A stretch of 64,000 nt of DNA from Takakia lepidozioides (lineage: Eukaryota; Streptophyta; Takakiopsida; Takakiales; Takakiaceae). Position numbers and translations under genes: made by a program. The DNA is taken from contig CM060732.1 in the NCBI GenBank assembly GCA_030704615.1, positions 42,019,053-42,083,052 of the forward strand, read 5' to 3'. The notes below the pieces were generated by a model. That model was given only the letters and a program-made list of their open reading frames with translations, was not told the origin of the DNA and searched no databases. How positions within the stretch are numbered: the first letter of the stretch is position 1; each line of letters starts with the position of its first letter. Shown piece after piece: positions 38,951-51,530 of the stretch.

Positions 38951-39039
38951 TGATTGCTTCCAATGCTGCTTCAGCCTTCAGGTGTCCCTAGATAGTATCT
39001 AGGGACACCTGAAGGCTGAAGCAGCATTGGAAGCAATCA
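38951..39039. repeat. 89-bp perfect palindrome (44-bp arms, 1-bp centre)
   Basis: The arms run 38951-38994 and 38996-39039, centred on 38995 (CTAGATA-g-TATCTAG). I found no mismatch over 44 bp. The right arm read on the minus strand starts with the TGA stop codon of the neighbouring gene. It may be a snap-back duplication, a young foldback element or an assembly artefact. Confidence 0.9.
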
Positions 39040-39699
39040 TTTTCTGGCAATGGATCTTATGAAGACGATGAGGGCACCAGAGGCCTCCTCTAAATTCTTG
39101 GCGTGGTCGTCGGAAGTTGCACACGTGAGAGAGGTTAACGTCTGCATGAGTGCCGTTTGGCTGGCGGCGGGGCGGTCCCTGCTCTCTTGGGCTTGGGCCG
39201 AGGAAGCTGGCTGGGATTTGAGTGGAAACTGGAAATAGGGTTATAATTTTAATTCCCCCCTTGTTCAGGAGGTTTTTCTGAGGTTGCCTTTCCTATCGTG
39301 GTGAGGTTTGTGTGGTTATAAGAGAGCAAGGTAGGCAGATGGCTTGGGCAAACCTGTTCACCAGTAGTAGCAGGAGTTTTCGGCTGCTCCAAACTGTGCT
39401 GAGGTGCTGCTTCTGTTAGAATTTCTGTAATGGTGAAGGGAGTACTGCTGCCGTGGTGGTCAACAATGACTTGTTGGAGACGATAGGATACTCTGGGCCT
39501 GCTCAAAGGCAGTCTCTGGCCTTCTTGGGCACTCCTGGGCCCTCTCCTCTAGTCGATTTTTTCTTCCCGCCCATTTGTGCTTTTCTAGGTCTACTCCTGG
39601 AGGAAAGGTATCTACATCCAGCCAGGCCTTGACACAACCAGCTCCAGCCAGTTGAGAGGCGAAATTGATCTTGTAGTGGAGGTGCTGTCGGGTTGATAT
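39037..39699 (-). CDS. Last three exons of an unrecognised minus-strand gene
   Basis: The exons are 39492-39699, 39354-39412 and 39037-39228. Phases fit (208, 59 and 192 bases). Exon a reads ISTRQHLHYKINFASQLAG, CVKAWLDVDTFPPGVDLEKH and ends AFEQAQ. Exon b reads AAPQHSLEQPKTPATTGEQ. Exon c reads FPLKSQPASSAQ and ends EEASGALIVFIRSIARK before TGA. Acceptors are CTAACAG and ATTTCCAG. The middle intron is only 79 bases. Upstream exons are not found and I do not know the function. The Pro/Ser/Thr-rich middle suggests a disordered linker. The stop codon coincides with the edge of the 89-bp palindrome. Confidence 0.5.
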
Positions 39700-42600
39700 C
39701 TACTGGATCCGTTGCCAGGTCTTTCCTTGCCAGAAGTGTTGGTAGTTTTCAGAAGTAATATGACCCAATGAGGTCAGAACAGGTCCAACCAAATGTGCTA
39801 GTGATATGTACTTTCTGAGGTAGTCACAGTGATGCTAAGTTATACGAAAATGTGCTGGTTACACTTTTAAGTTCATTTCCATTATGTACAAGATTACCAA
39901 ACCTATTTTCATCATTGGGCATATGTACACCAGTAGCCTGTTCACACATTTTCTACTTCCACTGAATCTCATAAAATTATTTGTACCAGATATAATTTAT
40001 CCTACTGCACTGGGCATGTGCATCCTCCACATGGATGCGATAATAAAAAAGACAGGAAAACATATAGTTAGATTTTACCCACTATTTTCATACTCGACCC
40101 TTTACCTTTCAAGAAAGAAACCCGGGCCATCCAGGCTTTAACTCATGGGTTCCTGATCGATAACATCTGATTGATTCTTCATTTCAAACTGCCAAAGTCC
40201 ACGTAGGGAACTAGTAGAGGATGACTGGTCACAAATTGAATAGAGCTCTTAAAATGCTTTAGTAGGTGATGGTATGTCAAGGTTGTGCTTCATTAGAGTT
40301 TTCACTTTTAGCTTTTATTTGCACAAAGGCTAGGTTTTACCAGGCCACATTCCAAAGCGATGGTCCAGCTATGCTAGACTGATAGAATAAGCTAGAATGA
40401 AGCAACTTTGAATCGTTGACTGTAGGCATTGTTGATATGGTCCTCATAATTATCAAAAGCTAGGAATCAAACTGGTTGACTGGATTCCACACCCAAGTTA
40501 AAGGCAGGTCGATATGACCTATGACCTGGGTTGTTGCAAATCATTCATGGGTAGTTATAACTGAAAGTGGTTATCAAGAATTTTCGGTGGCGCTTCAGAT
40601 CTGCCTCTAGAAAGGGCTAACTTATAAGTATCCGAAATCTTGGAAAAAATTGTTTTTAAAGGTCCAAAACAGGGAGTCCGGCCTGGGAGCAGCAAAATGG
40701 CAGGTTAGGAATGGGTGGCAGTTAAGGTTTTATTCTTGAGTAGCAATGGGATGCAGGGCTGCAAACACACAAGTGGTCGAAGCTTCCAGAAGGAGCTCCG
40801 GCATGGGGTGGGCCTACCTGCCCACCCAAGGGAGTGAGGGCTTTGCTCTTTCCCGGCCTCCTAGATAGTACTCACTTTGGTGGGCTCTGACTACGCTGCA
40901 AGCCCTACAACAAAAATAAATTGTATGTGCAGACCATGTAGCACAGCAAGATAAATGTGTCTTAAATCACTTGTCCTAAGTTGCAGTCCTTTGTCACTCG
41001 ATTTGAATTTGAAAAGGACCCATGGAATCGGACACTTTGGTCATTTCAGCAGACTTGGTGACAACACATGCATTTTCTGTTGTGTATCTAGAAACAGTAC
41101 ACATGTGGTTCAACGCTCATGCAGCAAAGAGACATACACAAGCTGCTCATTGGGTCCCAAAGCTGGAAGCATGATCATATGCCCAACAATTTCCAAAATG
41201 AACCTTGCAGCACTATGATCCAGATTCCAGAGGAGAACGTGAAGTGGGGCGAGAGTGGGCAGGAAAACATGAATCATGGCATGGTGCTACTCTTGGTCCT
41301 TCCTCTCTAATACCTTTATAAGCCAGCCAGTTGTTCTCACTGGAAAGTTTTGCAAAACACGTTTGTTACTCTGGCGACAGACCTGTACAGAGCAGCTCCC
41401 ATCAACCCATGTGCACCCAACAATAAATTAGTTTGTAGTTTTAATCTCTTATCAACTCTTGTTCCCAGTACAAATTCATAGCTTGAGAAATAGATTTGAA
41501 CTTCGATTAAACCACATCAGTTATGCTAATGCAGCTTTAATAATGTTGAGTGTTGTCTGATAATTCCTTCATTCTACACTCACTATCTTCTTTTTAAAGG
41601 AAACTTAACGCCTAGCCCCTACATCAGTGAGAGAACAAAATAACCTCTTTCACAGTAACCTCACCACCCCCATTGAGGCACCCAGCCTCAAGTACACCTC
41701 AGTGAGAGGCAGTGTTTTTTTCTCTGGCGAGACAAATCGTCAGATTTCGACCTGGAAAATGGGTCAGCTACTTGTAAGGAATTATGGGGGGAAAAAATCA
41801 TAGCCAGAAAGCAATACGTGTACTTTGGTGTTGATTTTCTGAGTGTGGATGAAGTGTACTGTGTCTGTCAGCTAGTCATGCTCATGAATGTAAAGTAGTT
41901 GAGAAGATTCTAGACCTGCGCTCCTGGTCCTCTACAGATTATCCTTCTTACCTTGCATACAGGCTTTACCTGACTACATACCCCCTTAATTAGCTCAGCA
42001 TAACAGAGGAAGAGGAATCATTGGTGGAGCAGGAATACTAGCTTCACACCCTTTTGGTCATGATGGATGAAAATAGGGCATGTCCCAATTTGAAGAGAGA
42101 CCTTCAGACATCCATCTCAAACAAATGTGTGGGATGGATGGGGATGCCTGTAGTTCATCCAGATACTCTTATTCACCATAATCCATAGAAAAAAAGTTCA
42201 TAAATCATCCAAGTTCATCCATGAAACTTCAGTCTACACTTGTTATATTTTAGCACCAGAATTCAGCTCCTTATAAAAAAGAGTCACTGTTGGTCCACTT
42301 TACTGACATCCCATAAGTTGGAGGAAAATAAAATGAAAGGTAGGAGAAATGCTAGACTGGAATTTGTAGTGGGCTCTTGGGTAACATGAGAGCGACAATA
42401 GAAATAGAAACAAGAGGGTTGCAAGGGGGAGTCGCTATCACCGTCTCGAGTACATCAGTGCATCAGTGACCTATCAGTGACTCACCCATTGCTTGTTGCA
42501 GTATACAAGTGCATGGAAAAACAGACTTCTGATCCCTTACAACCAAACCACCCTCCTTACATAAACTTGTCGTCCAATGAACCTGCAAAATTTTCTCTGA

Positions 42601-43180
42601 GAAAGCTCCAACTCTTGCAACCATGGTGGAAGAGGGAGAATGCTCTAGAACCCTCACGAAGTTCCAGAGAAATCTGCTCCAGCCCCTGCAACCCTGGTGG
42701 AAGTAGGAGACTGCTCTGCTGGTCACACAAGGGCGGCGCCCATGCATCTTTCCAGCGGCTCCTGTCATGCGGAAGGTAGTATACTGCATTCTTCATCCTT
42801 GCATGGTGAAAATTACTTCCTTCCTAACAGTACCTCATCTGCTCTTGAAAGTGGTGCCAAAATCAAGGGAAGGTGGTGTTAGCTGTTGTGTAGAGGTTCA
42901 AGTAATGTGTAGAGGTGTGTAGCTATTTCATTCCAAACGCAACTAGAAGTAGGTTTTTGGTCTAGACAACATCCTGGGATTGTTCCACTGTTTCTGGGTG
43001 TTGTGGATTGGAGACCTGTAGCTTTTATGTGTGGTTAGGATGCATCAGATTGGTGGATCTCAGAGGGAATATCGGAGATCCCATTGGCACATGCAACTGG
43101 CACTTTGCTTACCTCAGATGATGCACGGAGAGCATCAATCCCTTTGGCGCATCCAGCTTTCTTGCTGACTCCTAATGCAT
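39700..43180. other. No resolved gene
   Basis: It may hold upstream exons of the 39-kb minus-strand gene and of the 43-kb plus-strand gene. Open frames such as 42477-42779 lack a signature. Otherwise nothing stood out. Confidence 0.35.
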
Positions 43181-44042
43181 GCTACTCCGGAACACACTCC
43201 TGAGATAGATCCTCCAGCCAAGGCGAAATCCCAGTACATTCAGGAAGCGACCATCAGGTAAATACTTACTGATTGTAGGGCTTTCATCAACTTAAACAAT
43301 CTTTGGAACTCTTTGGGACAACACCTATTGGTAACTCTTTTGTGATAGAGGATAGCAGAGGATAAGAGCCAGGCCTATACCTCATGTTCTCCTTTTGGTC
43401 AAAGTTTTTGGAACGCCTTTGGAACAGCCCTTACCGACTCATCTTCTGCGATAGAGGATAGAAGAGGAAAGCAAAATGTATGAGGCAGGCCCATACCTCA
43501 CCTCCTAGTCTTTTTATTTCCAAATATTTCTCAATTTTTCCTGCTTGTTCTCCTATGGCAGGGGCAGGACTCTAGGAAGAAAATGGAGCTCATGGTGCTC
43601 AAGATAAAGAGGCAAATTCTTAAGCTGAGGATGAAGGAGTTAAAGCACAAATAGAAACATGCAGTCTATATGTAGTGCTTCTACACAGCTTTGAACGGAC
43701 ATACAGACACAGTCTATTCTATCTGATAACTAGCAAATTGAAAGCATACGTCACAGATTGCAGAGCAGCCCTGATATATATCCCCTAAGGTGCGAGACCA
43801 GAAGAAGCTAGCCATAGGCGGGAACCTACTTATTCAAAATCGTCCACCTGCGCGCAAGTGAACACTATCCTAGCTGGCACTATGCATACCATCTAAGACC
43901 CTAGTTGGCACAAGATCTAGAAGACAGATGTTTGGTTAACAGAACTAGATCTACTATTCAACTGATGCACAACTAATTAGTAGCTCACTATAAACCAATA
44001 CTCCCACTCATCGGGAGAATAGTCAATGATACACTTCAAACA

Positions 44043-44357
44043 CTAAACTGATCCTCCCACTTCATTGACGGTCCTTGGCAACAGACCGAGTAAGCTTCTG
44101 AAATAGAAGAATGTCTCTGCTGGTAGTGCGTTAGTAAGCAGATCAGCAATCTGATTGTGGGTAGAAACGTAAGTCATCAAAACGAGACCCTTCTGTTGGT
44201 ATTCTCGGAGAATATGAAACTGTATATCGATGTGCTTTGTTCTCCTTCGGGTTTCTGGATTGGCAACCATCTTGATGGCACTTTGGCTATCACTCAACAA
44301 TATAGTAGGTCCAAGTTGAGGGAATCCAAGATCCTCCAATAAACGTCGATACCACAC
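44043..44357 (-). pseudogene. Copia A RNase H, distal part
   Basis: It reads PTILLSDSQSAIKMVANPE, RTKHIDIQFHILRE and HNQIADLLTNALP, the end of a Copia polyprotein. It is separated from its upstream part by the whole of element B. Confidence 0.9.
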
Positions 44358-44742
44358 AGTTTTTTTTGTGTTGGAAGTAATTAAACATATCTAGAAGACT
44401 AAGAGTCTTGAAGGCCAAAGGTTTAGAAGTCTAAGAGACTATCTTGTTTAACTCACATTTGGAAGGTGAATGGCTAGAAGGTGGATGGTCACCATAGTGG
44501 AAGTGGAAGTGGAAGTGACCAAGTAGGACTTTCTAGAGACCTTCTTGTACAAGCTCGGGGGTGAAGCCACTAGTCTAAGTGTAAGAGTATGATGGTGGCT
44601 TCTATGGTTGGGAGGAGAGCTTTAGTTTTAGCTTTAGTCTAAGACTTTAGTTCTTGTTCATGTTCTTGCTCAATTCTAACATGGTATTAGAGCCATTCTT
44701 CTCTAGGTGAGAGTTGGTAGTTGAGATTGAGAGAACTTGATT

Positions 44743-45986
44743 ATGGCTAGAGCGTCGTCTTCTAGCAATCCTCCTTCTATGTCTATGACGAGTGCATTAG
44801 ATGTGAGAGTGGAAGATCGATTCAATAGAGCTAACTATCAAACCTAAAAGTTTAGGATGGAGATGGTTCTTCTAGACAAAGATCTATGGGGAGTGGTTGA
44901 TGGATCAGTCCCAAGACCTGACACTATTGTTGGCCAAGCCATATGGGATAGGAAAGATCAGAAAGCAAGAGCTAGCATCATCACAAGCTTGAGAGACAAT
45001 CAGTTGCATCTCATTATAAGTGCTAAGAATGCTAAGGATGTTTGGGACAAGCTAGTAAGCATATATGAGACAAATGATGTCACATCGCAAGTGTATGCGA
45101 CGCAAAAGTTCTATGGTCTGAAGATGACCGAGTCAGACTCAGTTGAACAACACTTGAATTTGTTTTGTGTGTTGCGAGATCAATTAGTCTCTGTGGGAAC
45201 TAATGTGACTGATGAACACGTCGCAGTGGTGTTATTGGCAATCTTACCTGAATCCTTTGATGGTTTTGTGGTGTCTCTAGCAGGACAAACCAACTTAACT
45301 ATTGATGTTGTCATAGGACTTCTCCTCAAGGAGGAAACAAGAAAAAAAGATCAAGGTACGTCTACAGAGGTAGACAGAGCTTTGTTCACAGGCAAGACTG
45401 GAGTAGTCTTGAATAGAAGACTCCCTTCACATATGTCTCAGAAGTCCCAGAGGTTTCAGAAACCTCAATCTAGCTCAAAGATCAAAAGACCAAAGTGAGG
45501 TGTTTTTATTGCAAAAAACTTGGTCACATGATCAAGGATTGTAGAAAGCGCATTGCAAATAAGCGCAGCAGAGAGAGTCAAGGGAACATAACTACTCATC
45601 AGAGGAATGCTATTCTATTTGTTGTGTCTCTCTCAGCCACTACTAGACAGAAGCATGTGTGGTATGTTGATTCAGAAGCATCTCAACATATGAGTTCAAA
45701 GAGAGAGCATTTATTATCCTATAGATCTCTTTCACCTACACAATATGTTCTTTTGGGAGATGATAGCAAGCATGTCATTGGTGGGGAAGGCTCAGTCTCT
45801 CTTATGCTCAATGAAGGGGAAACCATAGAGGTGGAAAATATCCTACATGTCCCTACTTTAACAAAGAACCTGTTGTCTGTAAGGCAAATTGCAAAGGGAT
45901 ACAGAGTGGTATTCCAAGATGAGAGTTGTACTATCACAGATAGCTCAGGAGCTATGGTAGCAAGAGCTATCCTTGATAATTGCTAG
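44743..45986 (+). pseudogene. Copia B Gag and protease
   Basis: Gag starts MARASSSSNPPSM at 44743 but has a TAA near 44847, where the family has Trp before KFRM. The rest of Gag reads on to 45495. The zinc knuckle CFYCKKLGHMIKDC lies at 45498-45540. The protease motif is WYVDSEASQHM, where the usual DSGA glycine is replaced by Glu. A TAG ends the frame at 45984. Confidence 0.85.
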
Positions 45987-46059
45987 TATAGATTACAATA
46001 TCATGTCTCTAGTGCTCTTACCACATTTTCACCACAGTTGGGATCTACACCTGTCATGT

Positions 46060-47216
46060 CAGAAACAGAGTTGTGGCATAGAAGGTTAGGTCATGTGAGC
46101 ATTAAGAAGTTGAGACAGATGCAACTCTCAAGTCATCTTGTGGAAGGACTACCATTGAAGGAGATGAGCGATATGCGTCTATCCAAAGGTTGCTTGGAAG
46201 GGAAGTAACATCGAGGTCAATTTCCTAAGGATGGTGGACGAAGAGCCACAAATATATTGGAGATTGTACATTCTGATGTGTGCGGACCAATGCAAACCAC
46301 ATCACTTGGAGGAGCAAGGTACTTTGTGACATTCAATGATAATTTGTCAAGGAGGGTTGTGGTGAATTTCCTAAGGCAGAAAAGTCAAGTGCTAGAGAAA
46401 TTCAAGGAGTTCAAAGTACTTGCAGAAAAATAAACTGGAAAGCCTCTTAAGATTTTGAGATCTGACAATGGCGGTGAGTACATCTCAAAGGCTTTCAATC
46501 AGTTTTGTCAAGATAATGGAATAGCTCGACAGCTTACTGTTCCATATACACCTGAGCAGAATGGTGTAGCTGAGCGGATGAATAGATCACTATATCTTCA
46601 CAACATAATACCTACCAAATCAGTGTTGGGAAATACACCAGAAGAGGTATGGAGTGGTCAGAAGCCTAGTGTGGCTCATTGTAGGATTTTTGGATGTCGT
46701 GCATATGTCCATATCCCTACTCAGAAGCGAAGGAAACTTGACTCCAAATTAGAATGATGCATCTTCATTGGCTACACAGAAGGTGTGAAGGGATATAAGT
46801 TGTTCAATGAGACAACTAAGGCTGTCAAACACAGTAGGGACGTAGTGTTTGATGAAGGCTTCATACCCTATTTGGTAGTGGGAGAAGATGACATGGAAAT
46901 GAGCTTAGAGTCATTACACCATTTCCAAGAGGAGTCTTATGAGGAGCCAATACAAGAAATGGCTGAAGCAAATGATGGAGGTGTTCAACTTGATGGAGTT
47001 GATCAAGGAGTCGAAGTTGGTGAACCACTTGTTGATATGGACTCTAGAGATGAAGTTGAAGATGTGTCAATTCTAAGGAGATCTCAGCGGGAAAGAAAAG
47101 CTCCTAGTAGGCTGATTACATCTATGAGTGCCATTGAAGTTATGGAAGAAGCATCACAAGTGGTTGAGCCTGCTACATATGAGGAAGCGATGCACTCTCC
47201 AGACAAACTACAATGA
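46060..47216 (+). pseudogene. Copia B integrase with several stops
   Basis: It shows LWHRRLGHVSIKKLRQM, VHSDVCGPMQTTSLGG, LRSDNGGEYISKAF, VPYTPEQNGVAERMNR and RIFGCRAYVHIPTQKR. In-frame stops interrupt it near 46207, 46431 and 46755. It is not functional. Confidence 0.88.
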
Positions 47217-47237
47217 GAAGAAGCAATCAACTCAGAG

Positions 47238-47981
47238 TTGGATTCATTGATGCAAAACAAAGCATGGACACTCACTAGGTTGCCTGCAGGACGAAGAGCC
47301 ATTGGTTGCAAGTGGATCTTCAAGTTGAAGTACAAAGCTGATGGATTTATTTACCGGTACAAAGCTCGTCTTGTAGCTAAAGGCTATGCACAAATTCAAG
47401 GAGTGGATTACAATGAAACCTTCTCACCAGTGGTGAAGATTTCTTCTATCAGAGTGTTGTTAGCTCTTGCAACTCAACATGATCACGAAGTTCATCAAAT
47501 GGATGTTAAGACCGCATTTCTGAATGGAGAACTACAAGAAGAAATCTACATGAGACAACCTGAAGGGTTTGTACAAGGAGGAAGTGATATTGTGTGTAAG
47601 CTGTAAAAGAGTTTGTATGGACTCAAACAAAGTCCCCGAGCTTGGTATGCTAGGATAGATGTTTACCTTTTAAAGGCAAGATTCGAACGAAGCATTGCTG
47701 ACACAAACATCTATGTGAAAAAGATGGGAGAGCAATTTGTGGTCATAGCTCTATATGTGGATGACACAATCATTATCACCAACGATCATCAAATGTTGTT
47801 GCCAGAAACCAAAGCACTGTTGAGTGTTAAGTTTGCCATGAAGTGCAACATCACTACATACGGGAAGTTGTATGCAATGGTTGCGGATGTTTTGACGAAG
47901 AGTCTACCGCAAACAAAACACATGAAGTGTTCAGCCTTACTTGGTGTCTCTTCTCTGAAGACAAACGAAGCAGCTCAATGA
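47238..47981 (+). pseudogene. Copia B reverse transcriptase, with deletion of most RNase H
   Basis: It shows IGCKWIFKLKYKADGFIYRY, HQMDVKTAFLNGELQEEIYM, a stop at about 47604, LYGLKQSPRAWYARI and VIALYVDDTIII. After VKFAMK the sequence jumps to the polyprotein end (VADVLTKSLPQTKHMKC). The connection region and RNase H are missing, so the element depends on others for movement. Confidence 0.88.
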
Positions 47982-48329
47982 TATGGTTTAATTGAGTGGG
48001 AGTGTTGGAAGTAATTAAACATATCTAGAAGACTAAGAGTCTTGAAGGCCAAAGGTTTAGAAGTCTAAGAGACTATCTTGTTTAACTCACCTTTGGAAGG
48101 TGAATGGCTAGAAGGTGGATGGTCACCATAGTGGAAGTGGAAGTGACCAAGTAGGACTTTCTAGAGACCTTCTTGTACAAGCTCGGGGATGAAGCCACTA
48201 GTCTAAGTGTAAGAGTATGATGGTGGCTTCTATGGTTGGGAGGAGAGCTTTAGTTTTAGCTTTAGTCTAAGACTTTAGTTCTTGTTCATGTTCTTGCTCA
48301 ATTCTAACATTTTGCAGTTAAACACGCTT

Positions 48330-50038
48330 CTATGTATTCGGATTCGGTGGTGCTACTAGTAGTGCAAGTTTGCTTCCGAGATATCCGGATGACATGACAG
48401 GTCCCTGATTCAAAATCAATGTGCAACCACTTCTGGATTTTCTGTCATCGCCGTCACCACCATAGTCAGCATCCGCATAGGCAATTACCCGGTTTGGTTC
48501 TTTGTTGCGTGAGTAAGATATAGCGAAGTGAGCAGTCCCCTTCAAATACCGTAGTATCCGTTTCACAACAGTGCAATGGATGCGTCTTGGGTTAGATGAG
48601 AACTTAGAGACTGCACTTACTGCGTAGGCAATATCCGGGCGACTTCCTATCATGGCAAACATGATACAACCAAGAATCTCTTGATAAGGAAAGTTGTCTT
48701 CTCTTTCCTCCGAAGAATCATCATGAGTAGCAAATAATTGCACATTTGGATCGCACGGGGTAGAGAGTGGATTGCAGTTGTCATAGCCGAACCGTTTAAG
48801 CACTCGCAAAATATATTGCGTCTGATCCAAGTAGATCATTCCCAACCCTCTGTTCATCGTGATTCGCAGGCCCACATAACAATCGGCAGGTCCCGCGGTG
48901 CATTCGAACACTTGGTTGAGATAGGTCACCATGTCGTCAATCTAGCTGCTTGAGCACAGCAACCTAATCCATCATCCACATAAATTGTGGTGATTAGTGT
49001 CGGTGGGGAGGAACTAATGTACACACAGGGATCGGCAGAACTGGCTTGTAAATTGTATCGAGTCAAGAACTCGTGGAACTTCACATTCCAGGCTCTAGAT
49101 GCTTGTCGTAAGCCATATAAACTCTTTAGGAGTCGGCACACTTGCTTCTCTGTCCCAACAGGTACAAAACCTTGAGGCTGATCCATAAAAATTTCTTCCT
49201 CAAAATCGCCGTGAAGAAATGCAGACTTGATGTCAAACTGTTTCATCTCCATATTCTCCGATGCTGCAATGGCCAATACTGTTCTTATAGACTCAAACTT
49301 CGCTACTGGAGCATAAGTCTCTGCAAAATCAATCCCTGGTTTCTGAGAGTAGCCTTTTGCAACTACCCTTGCCTTGAACCTGGAAATCAAGCCATCTGAG
49401 CCAAGTTTAACTTTGAAAACCCACTTGCTCTTAATTGCTTTCCTGTCATGTGGTAGATCAACAATCTGCCATGTTTTGTTCTTCAATAATGAATCATATT
49501 CATCCTTCATGGCTTGCTCCCACTGCCGTCTGTGAGGAGAGAGCATGACCTCATTATAAGTATGTGGCTCTACTGGCAATGATTCGGTAACTCCCACAAA
49601 GGAGTAATGAGTTCCCCGAATTGGTGCCCAATCACCGTAGTGTTGTGGAGCTGCTCTGGTGCGTTTTGGTCGACGTTCTTCGGTGCACTCATCAGCAGGT
49701 TCCTCAGAAATATTTTCCAAATGAACTTCAAGTGGAATGCCTGCAGATTCCTCAGAACACGAAGATGGATCTCCCACTGAACTAGTGTGCACCTCTGGTG
49801 GACGTAACAGCTCCCACTGAATTAGTTTCACCCTCTGGTGTAGCATCTCCCACTGAACTAGTGTGAACCTCTGGTGTAGCAACTCCCACTGAGTTGTCTC
49901 CCTCTGATATTGAAGCTCCCACTGACTGAATTGTGTTCTCAACCTCTTTGGTATGAAAATAAGCAAACTCAGGTCCTGTAGGTATCTTGAAAACGGCCAT
50001 ATGAGACTTAGGGTTTTCTCCCTCATCGAATAAAACAT
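48330..50038 (-). pseudogene. Copia A reverse transcriptase and first part of RNase H
   Basis: It shows WVFKVKLGSDGLISRFKARV, QFDIKSAFLHGDFEEEIFM and the active-site TTIYVDDGLG. After a shift near 48930, the connection region reads LNQVFECTAGPADCYVGLRI, then SRPDIAYAVSAVSKFSSNP and the RNase H start VIAYADADYGGD. It is cut at 48.31 kb by element B and resumes at 44357. Confidence 0.9.
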
Positions 50039-51093
50039 CTCTGGAAATCACGATTTTCTTCATGAGTGGATCCCACAGCCGATAGGCTTCTGACTCCTTG
50101 CTGTATCCCACAAAAATGCAGGATCTACTCTTAGAATCCAATTTGTGGCGTAGCTCTTTTGGAATATGAACATAGGCGATACATCCAAAAACCTTTAGAT
50201 GCCGTAAGTCTGGCCTTCGACCACACCAAGCCTGCAATGCCAGTCTTATCGGTCAAGGTTCTTGTCCCAACTCGGTTGAGGATATATACTGCAACATGAA
50301 CCGCTTCACCCCAGAAATGTAAATCAAGACCCTTGGCATGTAACATGCATCTTGTGGCTTCGATAATTGTCCTATTATCTCGTTCTGCAACCCCGTTCTG
50401 TTCTGGGGTATAGGGTGCTGTCAATTCTTGACAAATGCCTTCCTGCTCCAAGTAGGCTTGAAACTCTTTGCTCATGAACTCCCCACCCCTGTCGGACCTC
50501 AGTTTCGTAATATTATTTCTTGTCTCTCTTTTGGATTCCTTCTGCAATCGCTTGAAACAGTCAAGAGTCTCACTCTTGTTCTTAATACAGTAAATCACAC
50601 GGTAACTACTGTTATCATCTTTGAACAGTACCATGTAATGAGCTCCTCCTATAGATGCCTTTGACATTGGACCACACAAGTCAGCATGATAAAACTGTCC
50701 AGGACTCTTTGCCCGCTCTCTCTCTTTGTTCACTGGGAATGACTGTCGGTGTATTTTACCAGATGCACAACCCGTACAAAAACTTGGCTCTTCTTTTAAA
50801 TCTAGTTGTAAGCCATCAACTAGTTTGTCTCTCACCATTTTCTTGATCATGTCAGTGCTGACATGTCCCAAGCGCTCATGCCATCTGTTGATCCCTCTCT
50901 CAGAAAATGTAACAACATTTGGACTCTTCTCAGTAGGCCTCTCAGGATTTGAGACTTCACACGTAGAGCTCCCAACTTCTAGGACAGAATTGGCGTGTGA
51001 CTTTGGAACAACTACCTTCATATTCATCTTGTAAAGTTGTCCTATCTTAACTCCTTCCATCATGACTCGTCCATTCTTGGACTTCTCTCTCAT
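49782..51093 (-). pseudogene. Copia A integrase, frameshifted
   Basis: The zinc-binding part (RWHERLGHVSTDMIKKM, FCTGCASGKIHRQSF) and the catalytic core (YHADLCGPM, LRSDRGGEF, TAPYTPEQNGVAERDNR) are present. The frame shifts near 50235 before the conserved HLKVFGCIAYVHIPKELR. The linker to reverse transcriptase carries a repeated TPEVHTSSVGD-like unit. Confidence 0.88.
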
Positions 51094-51095
51094 CT

Positions 51096-51530
51096 CTACA
51101 CGACCATTTTCATATACCGCTGTAATCTTCTCCTAATTGAAGACATATTGCTAAAGTATGATGCGATGCTATCCTCTTCTATCATCTGGCAACGATAGAA
51201 CTTCTCTTGCAAGTGAGTGATATCCTCATCAGCGGCTTGTTCATGGACTGTTATTAGGGTAGACCACATCTCTGTTGCGGTCACACAGTTCACAAGTTGC
51301 TGCATATGGCTTCTATCTACGGCTTGTAAAATGGCGAAGGCAGCTCTCTTGTCCCTCTTCTCCCACAGAACTTTGTCAGTAGTAGCACTCTTAGTGTCAC
51401 TCCCATCCACAATCTCCCACATCTCTCGTGCCTGAAACATAATTTGCATCTGAAATTTCCACAACGAAAAATTATCTCCATTGAACTTCTCTATCCCCAG
51501 CGATTCCTTGTATTCCGTGATCGATGACAT
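51096..51530 (-). pseudogene. Copia A Gag region
   Basis: It starts MSSITEYKESLGIEKFNGDN and shows the Copia Gag pattern (FSLWKFQMQIMFQAREMWEI, later LQEKFYRCQMIEEDSI). The frame ends after RRRLQ, and no full protease or zinc knuckle follows in frame, so Gag-protease is broken. Confidence 0.85.

Larger units (their letters stand above)
44364..48314 (+). mobile_element. Copia LTR retrotransposon B, nested inside Copia A
   Basis: LTRs are at 44369-44681 and 48003-48309, both TGTTGG...CTAACA, flanked by the target duplication TTTTG (44364-44368 and 48310-48314). A primer-binding site TGGTATTAGAGCC, fitting initiator Met tRNA, follows the 5' LTR directly, and GAGTGGGAG precedes the 3' LTR. The LTRs differ by one 6-bp gap and about two substitutions. 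They are therefore younger than those of element A, as nesting requires. Confidence 0.95.
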
